Shown: positions 1-5,933 of the stretch, piece by piece
Position numbering within the stretch: the first letter of the stretch is position 1
Layout of the letters: each line of letters starts with the position of its first letter
Assembly (NCBI GenBank): GCA_013043085.1
Contig: JABDOU010000095.1
Location: 1-6,054, forward strand
Reading direction: 5' to 3'
DNA length: 6,054 nucleotides
Source of the DNA: Acidimicrobiia bacterium
GTDB lineage: Bacteria > Actinomycetota > Acidimicrobiia > Spongiisociales > SHLN01
The notes under the pieces: generated by a model
What the model saw: the letters and a program-made list of their open reading frames with translations, nothing else
Database searches by the model: none
Told to the model about the DNA's origin: nothing
Position numbers and translations under genes: made by a program

Positions 1-84
1 TCATCATGTTTTTCGTGGTGCTGGCTCTCCGCTCAATCGCCGGCAGGACGAAACGTGCTTCTGCGGTCGCTGTCTGACGCGCTA

Positions 85-184
85 TTTGGCAAAGAGGACT
101 GTTCGGCAAAGAGGGCTGTTCGGCAACGAGGGCTGTTCGGCAAGGAGGGCTGTTCGGCAAGGAGGGCTAGTCGGCAAAGAGCCC
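85..184. repeat. 17-bp tandem repeat (minisatellite), about six units
   Basis: Six head-to-tail units with a strict 17-base period and no indels start at 85, 102, 119, 136, 153 and 170; the last is partial, ending about 184. The consensus on the plus strand is TTCGGCAAGGAGGGCTG. Unit 1 differs at two sites (TTTGG at its start and GGACTG at its end). The ninth base is polymorphic along the array (A, A, C, G, G, A). Units 5 and 6 carry the stop codon and last codons of the minus-strand gene at 167-472. The plus strand is purine-rich and the unit has little self-complementarity, so it is not a hairpin or terminator array. There are no spacers, so it is not CRISPR. Because 17 is not a multiple of three, the array is open in several frames and creates spurious overlapping ORFs. 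Its function is unknown; slippage-generated VNTR-type DNA is the simplest reading. Confidence 0.93.
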
Positions 185-472
185 ATAGGAGCCGACGATC
201 GAGGCGGGTTGCGGGCTCGGTCCTTCCCCTGGTTCGCATCGATCAGCGATTCCGTCCTGGAATCTCGCAAAAGCCTCACTGTTGTTGAGCGGATTGGCTT
301 CCTGTTCGACGTCGGCGATGTGCAGGAATGTGCCGTCGGCCAACCGAAGCGTTGCATACCTGATAATTCCGGGGTCTTTTTGATGAAGTTCTTCGAAGAC
401 GTCACGTACCAGGCTCTCATTGATGTCAGCCATGTCTGATGTTGGTCGGTATCGAACTACCACTACTCCCAT
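167..472 (-). CDS. small predicted dimeric alpha/beta-barrel (ABM-like) protein
   Basis: This 101-residue protein resembles, from memory, a family of roughly 95-100-residue actinobacterial proteins in the ferredoxin-like dimeric alpha/beta-barrel (antibiotic biosynthesis monooxygenase-like) superfamily. Visible features are a first beta strand (VVVVRYRP, residues 3-10), an amphipathic helix (about 15-31), a strand pair around RYATLRLADGTFLHIADV (38-55), NPL at 60-62, a second helix with FARFQDGIADRC (68-79), and a final strand SIVGSYGLF (91-99). Its substrate and any catalytic activity cannot be assigned. The ATG at 470-472 has AAGGGAG (477-483) four bases upstream. The TAG stop at 167-169 lies inside the 17-base repeat array, and the last codons (LFAD) are themselves part of a repeat unit. 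It lies 66 bases after the SDR gene on the same strand and could share its transcript. I am confident that it is a gene and moderately confident of the fold. Confidence 0.78.
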   Translation of the reverse strand: MGVVVVRYRPTSDMADINESLVRDVFEELHQKDPGIIRYATLRLADGTFLHIADVEQEANPLNNSEAFARFQDGIADRCEPGEGPSPQPASIVGSYGLFAD

Positions 473-538
473 TGTTCTCCCTTGGTTGCAAGTCCACCTT
501 AGAGCCGGCGCCCAGGACCGGGCCCGGGGATCTAAGCG

Positions 539-1321
539 CTAATCGGCTGCGCTGTCCATGAACGCCTGGAGTTTTCTCATGCCGCCCAGCCATCGCTCAT
601 AATCGTCGCCTTTGCGGCGAAAGTATTCGGCCACCTCCGGATGAGGCAAAATGAGAAACGACTCTTCCTCGATTCCCTCCACGACTGCTCTGCCGACCTC
701 AGCCGGAGTGATGGCCGAGTCACCAACGAGTTGCCGTCCGCCCGGAAAATCCAGGAACTCGGTGAGCATGTTGGTTGAGACGAACTGAGGACAGAGGCAG
801 GAAACCCTGATGCCCTGATGCGCGTGCGTGATCGAGAGCCATTCAGCGAGTGCTACCACCGCGTGTTTGGTCACGGCATACGGTGCAGCTCCCAGATTTG
901 TCAGGAGGCCGGCGGCGGAAGCGGTATGGACGAGGTAGCCCCCGCCTCGTGCAATCATCGTTGGAAGTATGTGTCTGGTGGCCGTCACCTGTGACATGAA
1001 GTTGATCTGCCAGGCACGATCCCAGTCGCTGTCGGGAACCTCGACGCCCCCGCCAATCGCCACCCCTGCATTGTTGACCAGGATGTCGATCGGACCAAGC
1101 AGCTCTGAGGTCGCGTCGAGCGCAGCTATTAGAGCTGCTTGATCAGCCACGTCTACGGTCAGGGCCTTGCCTTCGATCTCGTGTGCGACCCGATGCGCAG
1201 CGTCCGAATCGAGATCCGCAACTGCGACCCGGGCGCCCTCTCCGGCCAGAGATCGACTGATTGCCTCGCCGATTCCGCTGCCCGCCGCCGTGACAAATGC
1301 GACTTTGCCGGAAATCTCCAC
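539..1321 (-). CDS. short-chain dehydrogenase/reductase (SDR), classical type
   Basis: This 260-residue NAD(P)-dependent oxidoreductase has the usual length for a classical SDR and looks soluble and cytosolic. The nucleotide-binding motif is TAAGSGIG (residues 11-18), a slight variant of TGxxxGIG with Ala in place of the first Gly. Asp36 at the end of the second strand (VADLD) suggests a preference for NAD(H). NNAG is at 83-86. The catalytic tetrad appears complete: Asn107, Ser135, Tyr148 and Lys152 (YAVTK), with the expected 13-residue Ser-Tyr spacing. The PQFVSTNM stretch after the last core strand fits the substrate loop, and the tail is charged. The substrate cannot be inferred. The start is a GTG at 1319-1321, chosen because GGAGGT (1325-1330) lies just upstream, although the spacing is short. 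It lies 61 bases after hspR on the same strand, so readthrough from the chaperone operon is plausible. Confidence 0.93.
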   Translation of the reverse strand: MEISGKVAFVTAAGSGIGEAISRSLAGEGARVAVADLDSDAAHRVAHEIEGKALTVDVADQAALIAALDATSELLGPIDILVNNAGVAIGGGVEVPDSDWDRAWQINFMSQVTATRHILPTMIARGGGYLVHTASAAGLLTNLGAAPYAVTKHAVVALAEWLSITHAHQGIRVSCLCPQFVSTNMLTEFLDFPGGRQLVGDSAITPAEVGRAVVEGIEEESFLILPHPEVAEYFRRKGDDYERWLGGMRKLQAFMDSAAD

Positions 1322-1328
1322 TGAACCT

Positions 1329-1346
1329 CCGTCTCTGTGATGACGG
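1329..1346 (-). promoter_or_regulatory. possible small hairpin abutting the SDR ribosome binding site
   Basis: On the minus strand CCGTC (1346-1342) can pair with GACGG (1333-1329) across an 8-base loop. The 3' arm shares bases with the GGAGGT Shine-Dalgarno of the SDR gene (1325-1330). This could modestly occlude initiation or be chance; a 5-base-pair stem is weak. It is also the only candidate stem in the 61-base gap between hspR and the SDR gene, and it lacks a U-tract, so it is not a convincing terminator. Confidence 0.22.
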
Positions 1347-1382
1347 AAACCCTATTCGACCGCTCTCCGAACCTCTTCGTCC

Positions 1383-1748
1383 CTATTCGTCGAGCAGATC
1401 GCTCAGTCGCGGGCGAACGATGTCGGGGAGGAGGGTTCGCAACCGGTCCTCGGTCTCCGAGCGGACCTGAGCGAGCTCGGATTTGACGGCGTCGAGGTGA
1501 CCCTGCAGTTGATCGACCGCTTTCTCCAGCTCCATGATGCGCCGTACGCCTTCGAGGTTGACGCCGACTGCGGTCAGCTCTTGAATCGCTCGTAGCCGGT
1601 TGATGTCGCGTTCGGAATACCGGCGGGTGCCGCCTGGAGTCCGGTACGGCTCGATGAGACCTTTGCGCTCGTAGATTCGCAACGTCTGAGGGTGGATGCC
1701 GGCTAGCTCGGCCGCAACCGAGATGATGTACACAGCTTCATTGCTCAT
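1383..1748 (-). CDS. hspR: HspR, MerR-family heat-shock repressor
   Basis: HspR is the dedicated repressor of the dnaK operon, and often of clpB, in actinobacteria. This protein is 121 residues from the preferred ATG. The N-terminal VYIISVAAELAGIHPQTLR (residues 6-24) is the MerR-type helix-turn-helix and matches the HspR signature closely. The wing is TPGGTRRYSE (37-46), followed by the helix RLRAIQELTAVGVNLEGVRRI (51-71) and a dimerising coiled coil (about 72-105). The C-terminus is short and no metal- or drug-sensing domain follows, as is usual for HspR. A GTG at 1752-1754 forms a GTGA overlap with the dnaJ stop and would give 123 residues, but GGGAG (1756-1760) is only one base from it and seven from the ATG at 1746-1748. 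I therefore prefer the ATG. In studied relatives DnaK acts as co-repressor, coupling repression to free chaperone; that role is inferred here. Confidence 0.95.
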   Translation of the reverse strand: MSNEAVYIISVAAELAGIHPQTLRIYERKGLIEPYRTPGGTRRYSERDINRLRAIQELTAVGVNLEGVRRIMELEKAVDQLQGHLDAVKSELAQVRSETEDRLRTLLPDIVRPRLSDLLDE

Positions 1749-1750
1749 AT

Positions 1751-2884
1751 TCACACTCCCAGGTGGGCCCGAACGTTGGCCGGGTCGAACTCGCTGAGGT
1801 CGTCGAGGAGTGCCTTGCCTTCTTCGGATAAATCATTCGGCACGTGAACCTGAATGGTTGCAAGCAGGTCTCCGCGACCGCCCTTCTTCTTCGGCACACC
1901 CTTGCCTTTGATGCGGAACGTCTTACCCGAGTCCGTGCCAGGCGGGACCTTGAGCTTCACCGAACCACCGATGGTTGGAACCGTGATCTCGGCACCCCGT
2001 ACAGCTTCTCCAAACGTCACCGGAACCGTGATCGTCAGGTTGTCGCCCTTACGCCCGAAAACGGGATGCTTACCTACATGCACACGCACGATGAGGTCTC
2101 CCGGCGGGCCCCCGAGTCGGCCAGGCGATCCCTTGCCGGGGATCTTGACGGTTGCCCTATCTTTGATTCCCGCCGGTATTCGCACCTTGATTTGTCTGTT
2201 TCTACGCTCGGTTCCGCGTCCCCCGCATGTGGAACAGCTCTGCTCCACCTGGCGTCCGGTTCCCCGACAATGATCGCATGGGCGGGTCATGGCAAACACA
2301 CCCTGGCTGACTGCCTGCACTCCCGAACCTCCACAGATCGGACAGGTGGTAACCCTGGTACCCGGCTCTGCTCCACTTCCATTGCATCTGCGGCACGAGA
2401 AGTCTCCATCGACGCCAAGGGTGGCCGTTGTGCCCTCGATTGCTTCGTTGAAAGCCAGGTTGAGATCGGCATAGACGTCAGCCCCCGGTTCGCCGGTCCG
2501 CTGGGCTCTCGTGGTCGTTGCTCTACCTCCGAACGAGTCGCCGAATCCCGAAAAGATGTCGTTGAGGTCTTCGACCCGGAACGATTGTCCTCTTCCGCCG
2601 AATCCCTGATCCTGTCCGAATCCGCCACCGCCTTGCGCGAATCCCCCCGTCCGGAACATTTCTCGCGCATCGTCATATTGCTTGCGCTTTTCAGGGTCGG
2701 AGAGCACGGCGTAGGCGGCTGAGAGGTCCTTGAACCGGTCCTCGGCGCCGGCATCGCCCGGGTTGGAGTCAGGATGTTGTTCCTGAGCAAGCTTTCGGTA
2801 GGCCTTCTTGATTTCCTTCTGCGTCGCCGACTTTGGCACACCGAGGATTTTGTAATAGTCCGTCTCGAGCCATTCGCGCTCCAT
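1751..2884 (-). CDS. dnaJ: DnaJ (Hsp40) co-chaperone, DnaJ1 type
   Basis: This is a type I (class A) J-protein of 377 residues that delivers unfolded substrates to DnaK and stimulates its ATPase in the cytoplasm. The order is complete: J domain (residues about 8-72) with the essential HPD at 37-39; a Gly/Phe-rich region (about 80-120) ending in a DIF motif (109-111); a zinc-binding region with four intact CxxCxGxG repeats beginning at Cys164, Cys181, Cys203 and Cys217; then two C-terminal beta-barrel substrate-binding domains and a dimerisation tail. The N-terminal EREWLETDYYKILGV resembles mycobacterial DnaJ1, which is encoded next to grpE, rather than the unlinked DnaJ2. The ATG at 2882-2884 follows the grpE stop by 2 bases, and CGGGAG at the end of grpE serves as ribosome binding site. 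hspR follows with nearly no gap. Nothing appears missing. Confidence 0.98.
   Translation of the reverse strand: MEREWLETDYYKILGVPKSATQKEIKKAYRKLAQEQHPDSNPGDAGAEDRFKDLSAAYAVLSDPEKRKQYDDAREMFRTGGFAQGGGGFGQDQGFGGRGQSFRVEDLNDIFSGFGDSFGGRATTTRAQRTGEPGADVYADLNLAFNEAIEGTTATLGVDGDFSCRRCNGSGAEPGTRVTTCPICGGSGVQAVSQGVFAMTRPCDHCRGTGRQVEQSCSTCGGRGTERRNRQIKVRIPAGIKDRATVKIPGKGSPGRLGGPPGDLIVRVHVGKHPVFGRKGDNLTITVPVTFGEAVRGAEITVPTIGGSVKLKVPPGTDSGKTFRIKGKGVPKKKGGRGDLLATIQVHVPNDLSEEGKALLDDLSEFDPANVRAHLGV
1756..1760 (-). promoter_or_regulatory. ribosome binding site of hspR, decides the start
   Basis: GGGAG on the minus strand lies inside the end of the dnaJ coding sequence. It is seven bases from the ATG at 1748 but one base from the alternative GTG at 1754. 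The spacing favours the ATG. The position inside dnaJ also fits translational coupling. Confidence 0.6.
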
Positions 2885-2886
2885 GG

Positions 2887-3492
2887 CTACTCCCGGGACA
2901 CTTCGGCGCTCAAGGCAACGAGCGCCGGTCGTAGGACTCGATCACCCAACTTGTAACCCTTACGGATCTCCGAATGGACGATCTGGTGGTCACCCTCGCC
3001 GGCAACCGAGATCGCCTCATGCAAATTCGGATCGAAGGCCTCGCCAACCGCGTCTACCGGTTCGAGACCCTCGCGTGAAAGCACCTCCATCAGCTGCTGT
3101 CTGGTGCTCAGCAGCCCGGCGAGGAGCTGTTCTTCGCCCTCGGTCTGTGGCTGATGCGTTGCGGCCGCATCAAAAGCATCGAGTGTCGGCAACATCGATT
3201 CGACCACGCGCCTCGTCGCCTGGGCGATGAGCTCGGTCTTGTCGCGTTGGATCCGCTTGCGGAAGTTGTCGTAGTCGGCTGCGACGCGCTGGAGATCGGC
3301 GAGGTAGCTATCTCGCTCCTGCCTGAGAGCTTCCACCTCGTCGACCAACATCGAAATCGCCGCTTCGGGGTCGTCCGGAAGCTCGAGCCCGAGATCTTCT
3401 TGTTCAAGCTCGACCACTTCGAGAACCTCAGGCTCGAGCGCACCCTCGTCAGCCGTATGTGCGGCGTTCTCCGATGGTGGGCGATCGGCCAT
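2887..3492 (-). CDS. grpE: GrpE, nucleotide exchange factor of DnaK
   Basis: GrpE is 201 residues long and releases ADP from DnaK to reset the chaperone cycle. Residues 1-42 form an acidic, disordered N-terminus, common in actinobacterial GrpE. A long coiled-coil helix (about 43-95) contains RVAADYDNFRKR (69-80). LPTLDAFDAA (101-110) lies in the four-helix-bundle region. The compact beta domain that contacts DnaK carries the family signature GEAFDPNLHEAI (150-161) and GYKLGDRVLRPALV (179-192). The ATG at 3490-3492 overlaps the dnaK TAA by one base (TAATG), and GAGG (3500-3503), inside the last dnaK codons, sits seven bases upstream. This layout implies translational coupling and matched DnaK/GrpE synthesis. 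Confidence 0.98.
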   Translation of the reverse strand: MADRPPSENAAHTADEGALEPEVLEVVELEQEDLGLELPDDPEAAISMLVDEVEALRQERDSYLADLQRVAADYDNFRKRIQRDKTELIAQATRRVVESMLPTLDAFDAAATHQPQTEGEEQLLAGLLSTRQQLMEVLSREGLEPVDAVGEAFDPNLHEAISVAGEGDHQIVHSEIRKGYKLGDRVLRPALVALSAEVSRE

Positions 3493-5330
3493 TATTCGTC
3501 CTCGTCAATGATTTCCGCATCGACGACGTTGTCGTCGTTATCGTCGTCAGAGGCGTCGGATGATGCAGCATCAGAATCGGCTGCCGCGGCTGCTTCTGAG
3601 TAGATTCGCGTGCCGACTGCTTGCGAGGCTTCGAGTACGGCGTCAGCCTTTTTCTTGAGATCGTCGGCGTCAGCGTTCTCATCGCCAAGTAGCGCCTTCA
3701 GCTCTGTGAGCGGAACGTTGATGGCATCTCGTTCCTCATCGGTGACCGATTCCTCGTTCTCTTTGAGGAATTTCTCGGTCTGGTAGGCAATGTTGTCGGC
3801 GTTGTTACGGGCCTCCACCTTCGCTTTGCGTTCGGCGTCTTCGGCCGCATACGCCTCGGCATCGGTGATCATGCGATCTATTTCGTCCTGACTCAGCGCC
3901 GTGCCGCCAGTGATGGTCATCGCCTGGCTCTTCCCGGTTCCGAGATCCTTGGCCGACACAGACAAAATCCCGTTCGCATCAATGTCGAACGTCACTTCGA
4001 TCTGCGGCATACCACGTGGTGCGGGTGGCAAATCGGTGAGCCGGAAGTTACCGAGGCTCTTGTTGCCTGACGCCATTTCCCGCTCTCCTTGAAGAACGTT
4101 GATTTCGACCTCCGGCTGATTGTCTGCAGCAGTCGAGAAAATCTGGGCCTTTCTCGCCGGAATCGTTGTATTGCGCTCGATCATCTGCGTTGCCACGCCA
4201 CCCATCGTCTCGATGCTGAGGCTCAATGGCGTTACGTCGAGCAACAAGATGTCTTTGACATCACCTTTGAGCACACCGGCCTGCAGGGCCGCCCCGTCGG
4301 CAACTGCCTCGTCCGGATTGATGCCCTTGTGGGGTTCCTTGCCGGTGAGTTCCTTCACGAGCTCCTGGATGGCAGGCATGCGGATGGAACCACCGACGAG
4401 GATCACGTGATCAATCTCTGAGACCTTGATGCCTGCATCCTTGATGGCTGATTCAAAAGGCTTGCGCGTGCGCTCAACCAGATGGTCGGTCATCTTCTGG
4501 AACTCGGTTCTCGTCAAGGTTTTCAGCAAGTGCAAAGGACCCGCGTCGCTGGCGGTGATGAACGGAAGGTTGATTTCAGTTTCGGTGCGCGACGAAAGCT
4601 CGATCTTGGCCTTTTCGGCAGCTTCCTTGAGCCGCTGCTCGGCCATCGGATCAGCGGATAGGTCGACACCGTTTTCGTTCTTGAACTCGGTGACGAGCCA
4701 ATCGATGATCGCCTGGTCCCAATCGTCGCCACCGAGGTTGGTGTCGCCGCTCGTTGATTTGACTTCAAAGACTCCATCGCCGATTTCGAGAACCGACACA
4801 TCGAAGGTGCCTCCACCGAGGTCGTAGACGAGAATTGTTTGGTCGCTTGCTTCTTTGTCGAGCCCGTACGCGAGCGCTGCCGCGGTGGGCTCGTTGATGA
4901 TGCGCAGCACTTCGAGCCCGGCAATTTGTCCGGCCTCTTTGGTCGCCTGACGCTGGGCATCTCCGAAATATGCCGGCACGGTAATGACGGCTTCGGTGAC
5001 TGGTTCCCCGAGGTAGGCCTCCGCGTCTGCTTTGAGCTTCATGAGGATGCGGGCAGAGATCTCCTGGGCCGAGTAGTCCTTGCCATCGATGTCAATCTTC
5101 CAATCGGTACCCATATGGCGTTTGACCGATCGTATGGTCCTACCCGGGTTGGTGATGGCCTGGCGCTTGGCGATTTCACCGACCAGCACCTCGCCTCCCT
5201 TGGAGAATGCGACAACCGACGGAGTGGTGCGAGCACCTTCGGCATTGGCTATTACAGACGCGTCGCCGCCGTCCATTGTGGCGATGACGCTGTTGGTGGT
5301 TCCGAGGTCGATTCCTACGGCACGTCCCAT
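3492..5330 (-). CDS. dnaK: DnaK (Hsp70) chaperone
   Basis: DnaK is a 612-residue ATP-dependent chaperone, full length for the actinobacterial form. The nucleotide-binding domain (1 to about 358) has phosphate-1 GIDLGTTNS (6-14), phosphate-2 YDLGGGTFDVSV (169-180) and the adenosine-side VILVGGSIRMP (309-319). It lacks the extra insertion seen in the N-terminal lobe of proteobacterial DnaK. The interdomain linker is DILLLDVTPLSL (360-371). The substrate-binding beta domain contains ERNTTIP (385-391) and PPAPRGMPQIEVTFDIDANG (435-454). It is followed by the helical lid and an Ala/Ser/Asp-rich tail ending in the conserved VVDAEIIDE. Oddities are Ile316 where nearly all Hsp70s have Thr in GGxTRxP, and Ser372 where Gly is usual in LGIET. 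The ATG at 5328-5330 has AGAAGGAG nine bases upstream. It is the first gene of the operon and the likely co-repressor partner of HspR. Confidence 0.99.
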   Translation of the reverse strand: MGRAVGIDLGTTNSVIATMDGGDASVIANAEGARTTPSVVAFSKGGEVLVGEIAKRQAITNPGRTIRSVKRHMGTDWKIDIDGKDYSAQEISARILMKLKADAEAYLGEPVTEAVITVPAYFGDAQRQATKEAGQIAGLEVLRIINEPTAAALAYGLDKEASDQTILVYDLGGGTFDVSVLEIGDGVFEVKSTSGDTNLGGDDWDQAIIDWLVTEFKNENGVDLSADPMAEQRLKEAAEKAKIELSSRTETEINLPFITASDAGPLHLLKTLTRTEFQKMTDHLVERTRKPFESAIKDAGIKVSEIDHVILVGGSIRMPAIQELVKELTGKEPHKGINPDEAVADGAALQAGVLKGDVKDILLLDVTPLSLSIETMGGVATQMIERNTTIPARKAQIFSTAADNQPEVEINVLQGEREMASGNKSLGNFRLTDLPPAPRGMPQIEVTFDIDANGILSVSAKDLGTGKSQAMTITGGTALSQDEIDRMITDAEAYAAEDAERKAKVEARNNADNIAYQTEKFLKENEESVTDEERDAINVPLTELKALLGDENADADDLKKKADAVLEASQAVGTRIYSEAAAAADSDAASSDASDDDNDDNVVDAEIIDEDE

Positions 5331-5339
5331 GGTTGTATT

Positions 5340-5347
5340 CTCCTTCT
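5340..5347 (-). promoter_or_regulatory. ribosome binding site of dnaK
   Basis: AGAAGGAG on the minus strand lies nine bases before the dnaK ATG. It is the strongest Shine-Dalgarno in the window and fixes the dnaK start. Confidence 0.88.
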
Positions 5348-5492
5348 CGTTCCCTCGTCCGGATTGGTTGTGTTCGAGGTATATGGTTGATCTTGCGGAT
5401 TGCTGCCGTTCCTGACGGATAGCACGGCATACATAAGTGGTTAATGTAGAAGAAATCTTAGTGCCTCTATGTCAGATTTGGCACGAGTTTTT

Positions 5493-5526
5493 CAGTCTGG
5501 TTTGAGTGTCAGTCTCCTTTGAGTGA
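5493..5526. repeat. 17-bp direct repeat with HspR-half-site-like TTTGAGTG, upstream of dnaK
   Basis: Two adjacent copies, CAGTCTGGTTTGAGTGT (5493-5509) and CAGTCTCCTTTGAGTGA (5510-5526), match at 14 of 17 bases. The GG/CC pair and the last base differ. Each contains TTTGAGT, one base off the CTTGAGT arm of the HspR operator, but the two arms are in the same orientation rather than inverted. The repeat lies about 163-196 bases upstream of the dnaK start. It may be an operator variant, a binding site for another regulator, or chance. The repeat itself is certain; its function is inference. Confidence 0.55.
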
Positions 5527-5933
5527 TCGAGAAGTACTACCCGATCGAGGGTCGAGGTAAACGAGTCGGTCAATCACGTGGGGCCCTGCAACTGTGATGC
5601 CTGGCGACGTGCGCCCTGATCTGACCCGGATCGGACACGTGTCACGTCGTCCCCCGCGTCGAGCGGCGATGCGAAGAAAGCCGCCAAGTCGACAGGAAAT
5701 CGAGTTGACGTTTGAACTCAGGAACTCTCGGAAGTTTTTGAGCGTTGAATGGGTGGTGGGTGATGTGGTTTGACTTCGATGATTCCAACCATCAGCCCCG
5801 ACAGCTACGAGGACAATGACAACGCGTTGAGCTCGGTTTCGAGGATTTCTTTTTGAATGATTCAAGTGAATAGTTCAAGGCCGAGAGGTTGGATGTCGCC
5901 TCGTTGGCGTGCATAGCCGGAACCACACAAGCT

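Noticed and set aside
85..184. CRISPR array or plasmid iterons
   Set aside because: Units are directly abutting with no spacers, which excludes CRISPR. No replication initiator gene or AT-rich region accompanies them, so an iteron origin has no support in this chromosomal setting.
33..439. Several overlapping open frames across the repeat array with repeated LPNSP or RQRGLFGKEG peptides
   Set aside because: A 17-base repeat free of stops yields repeated peptides in multiple frames on both strands. None has a credible ribosome binding site or family, and the 167-472 minus-strand gene explains the conserved coding signal.
518..527. CCGGGCCCGG palindrome in the gap after the SDR gene as a terminator
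   Set aside because: It is a perfect 10-base palindrome with no loop and no following T-run, so it cannot form a normal intrinsic hairpin. GC-rich DNA produces such words by chance.
1844..2722. 292-codon plus-strand open frame opposite dnaJ
   Set aside because: It lies entirely within dnaJ, which is intact and unmistakable. The plus-strand translation has no domain pattern and is a by-product of codon use on the other strand.
4402..4413. GATCACGTGATC 12-base palindrome inside dnaK
   Set aside because: It falls in conserved coding sequence (the HVILVGG region of DnaK), where codon constraint explains it.
5461..5484. CIRCE-like element (TTAGTGCC ... GGCACGA)
   Set aside because: Only GTGCC/GGCAC pair, the spacer is 14 rather than 9 bases, and GAGTGCTAA is not matched. 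HspR rather than HrcA is the regulator encoded here.
5509..5865. 118-codon minus-strand open frame upstream of dnaK
   Set aside because: The translation is basic and unpatterned with no recognisable family. The frame ends inside the direct repeat, and the region more likely holds regulatory DNA. It could only be rescued by homologues with a conserved frame.
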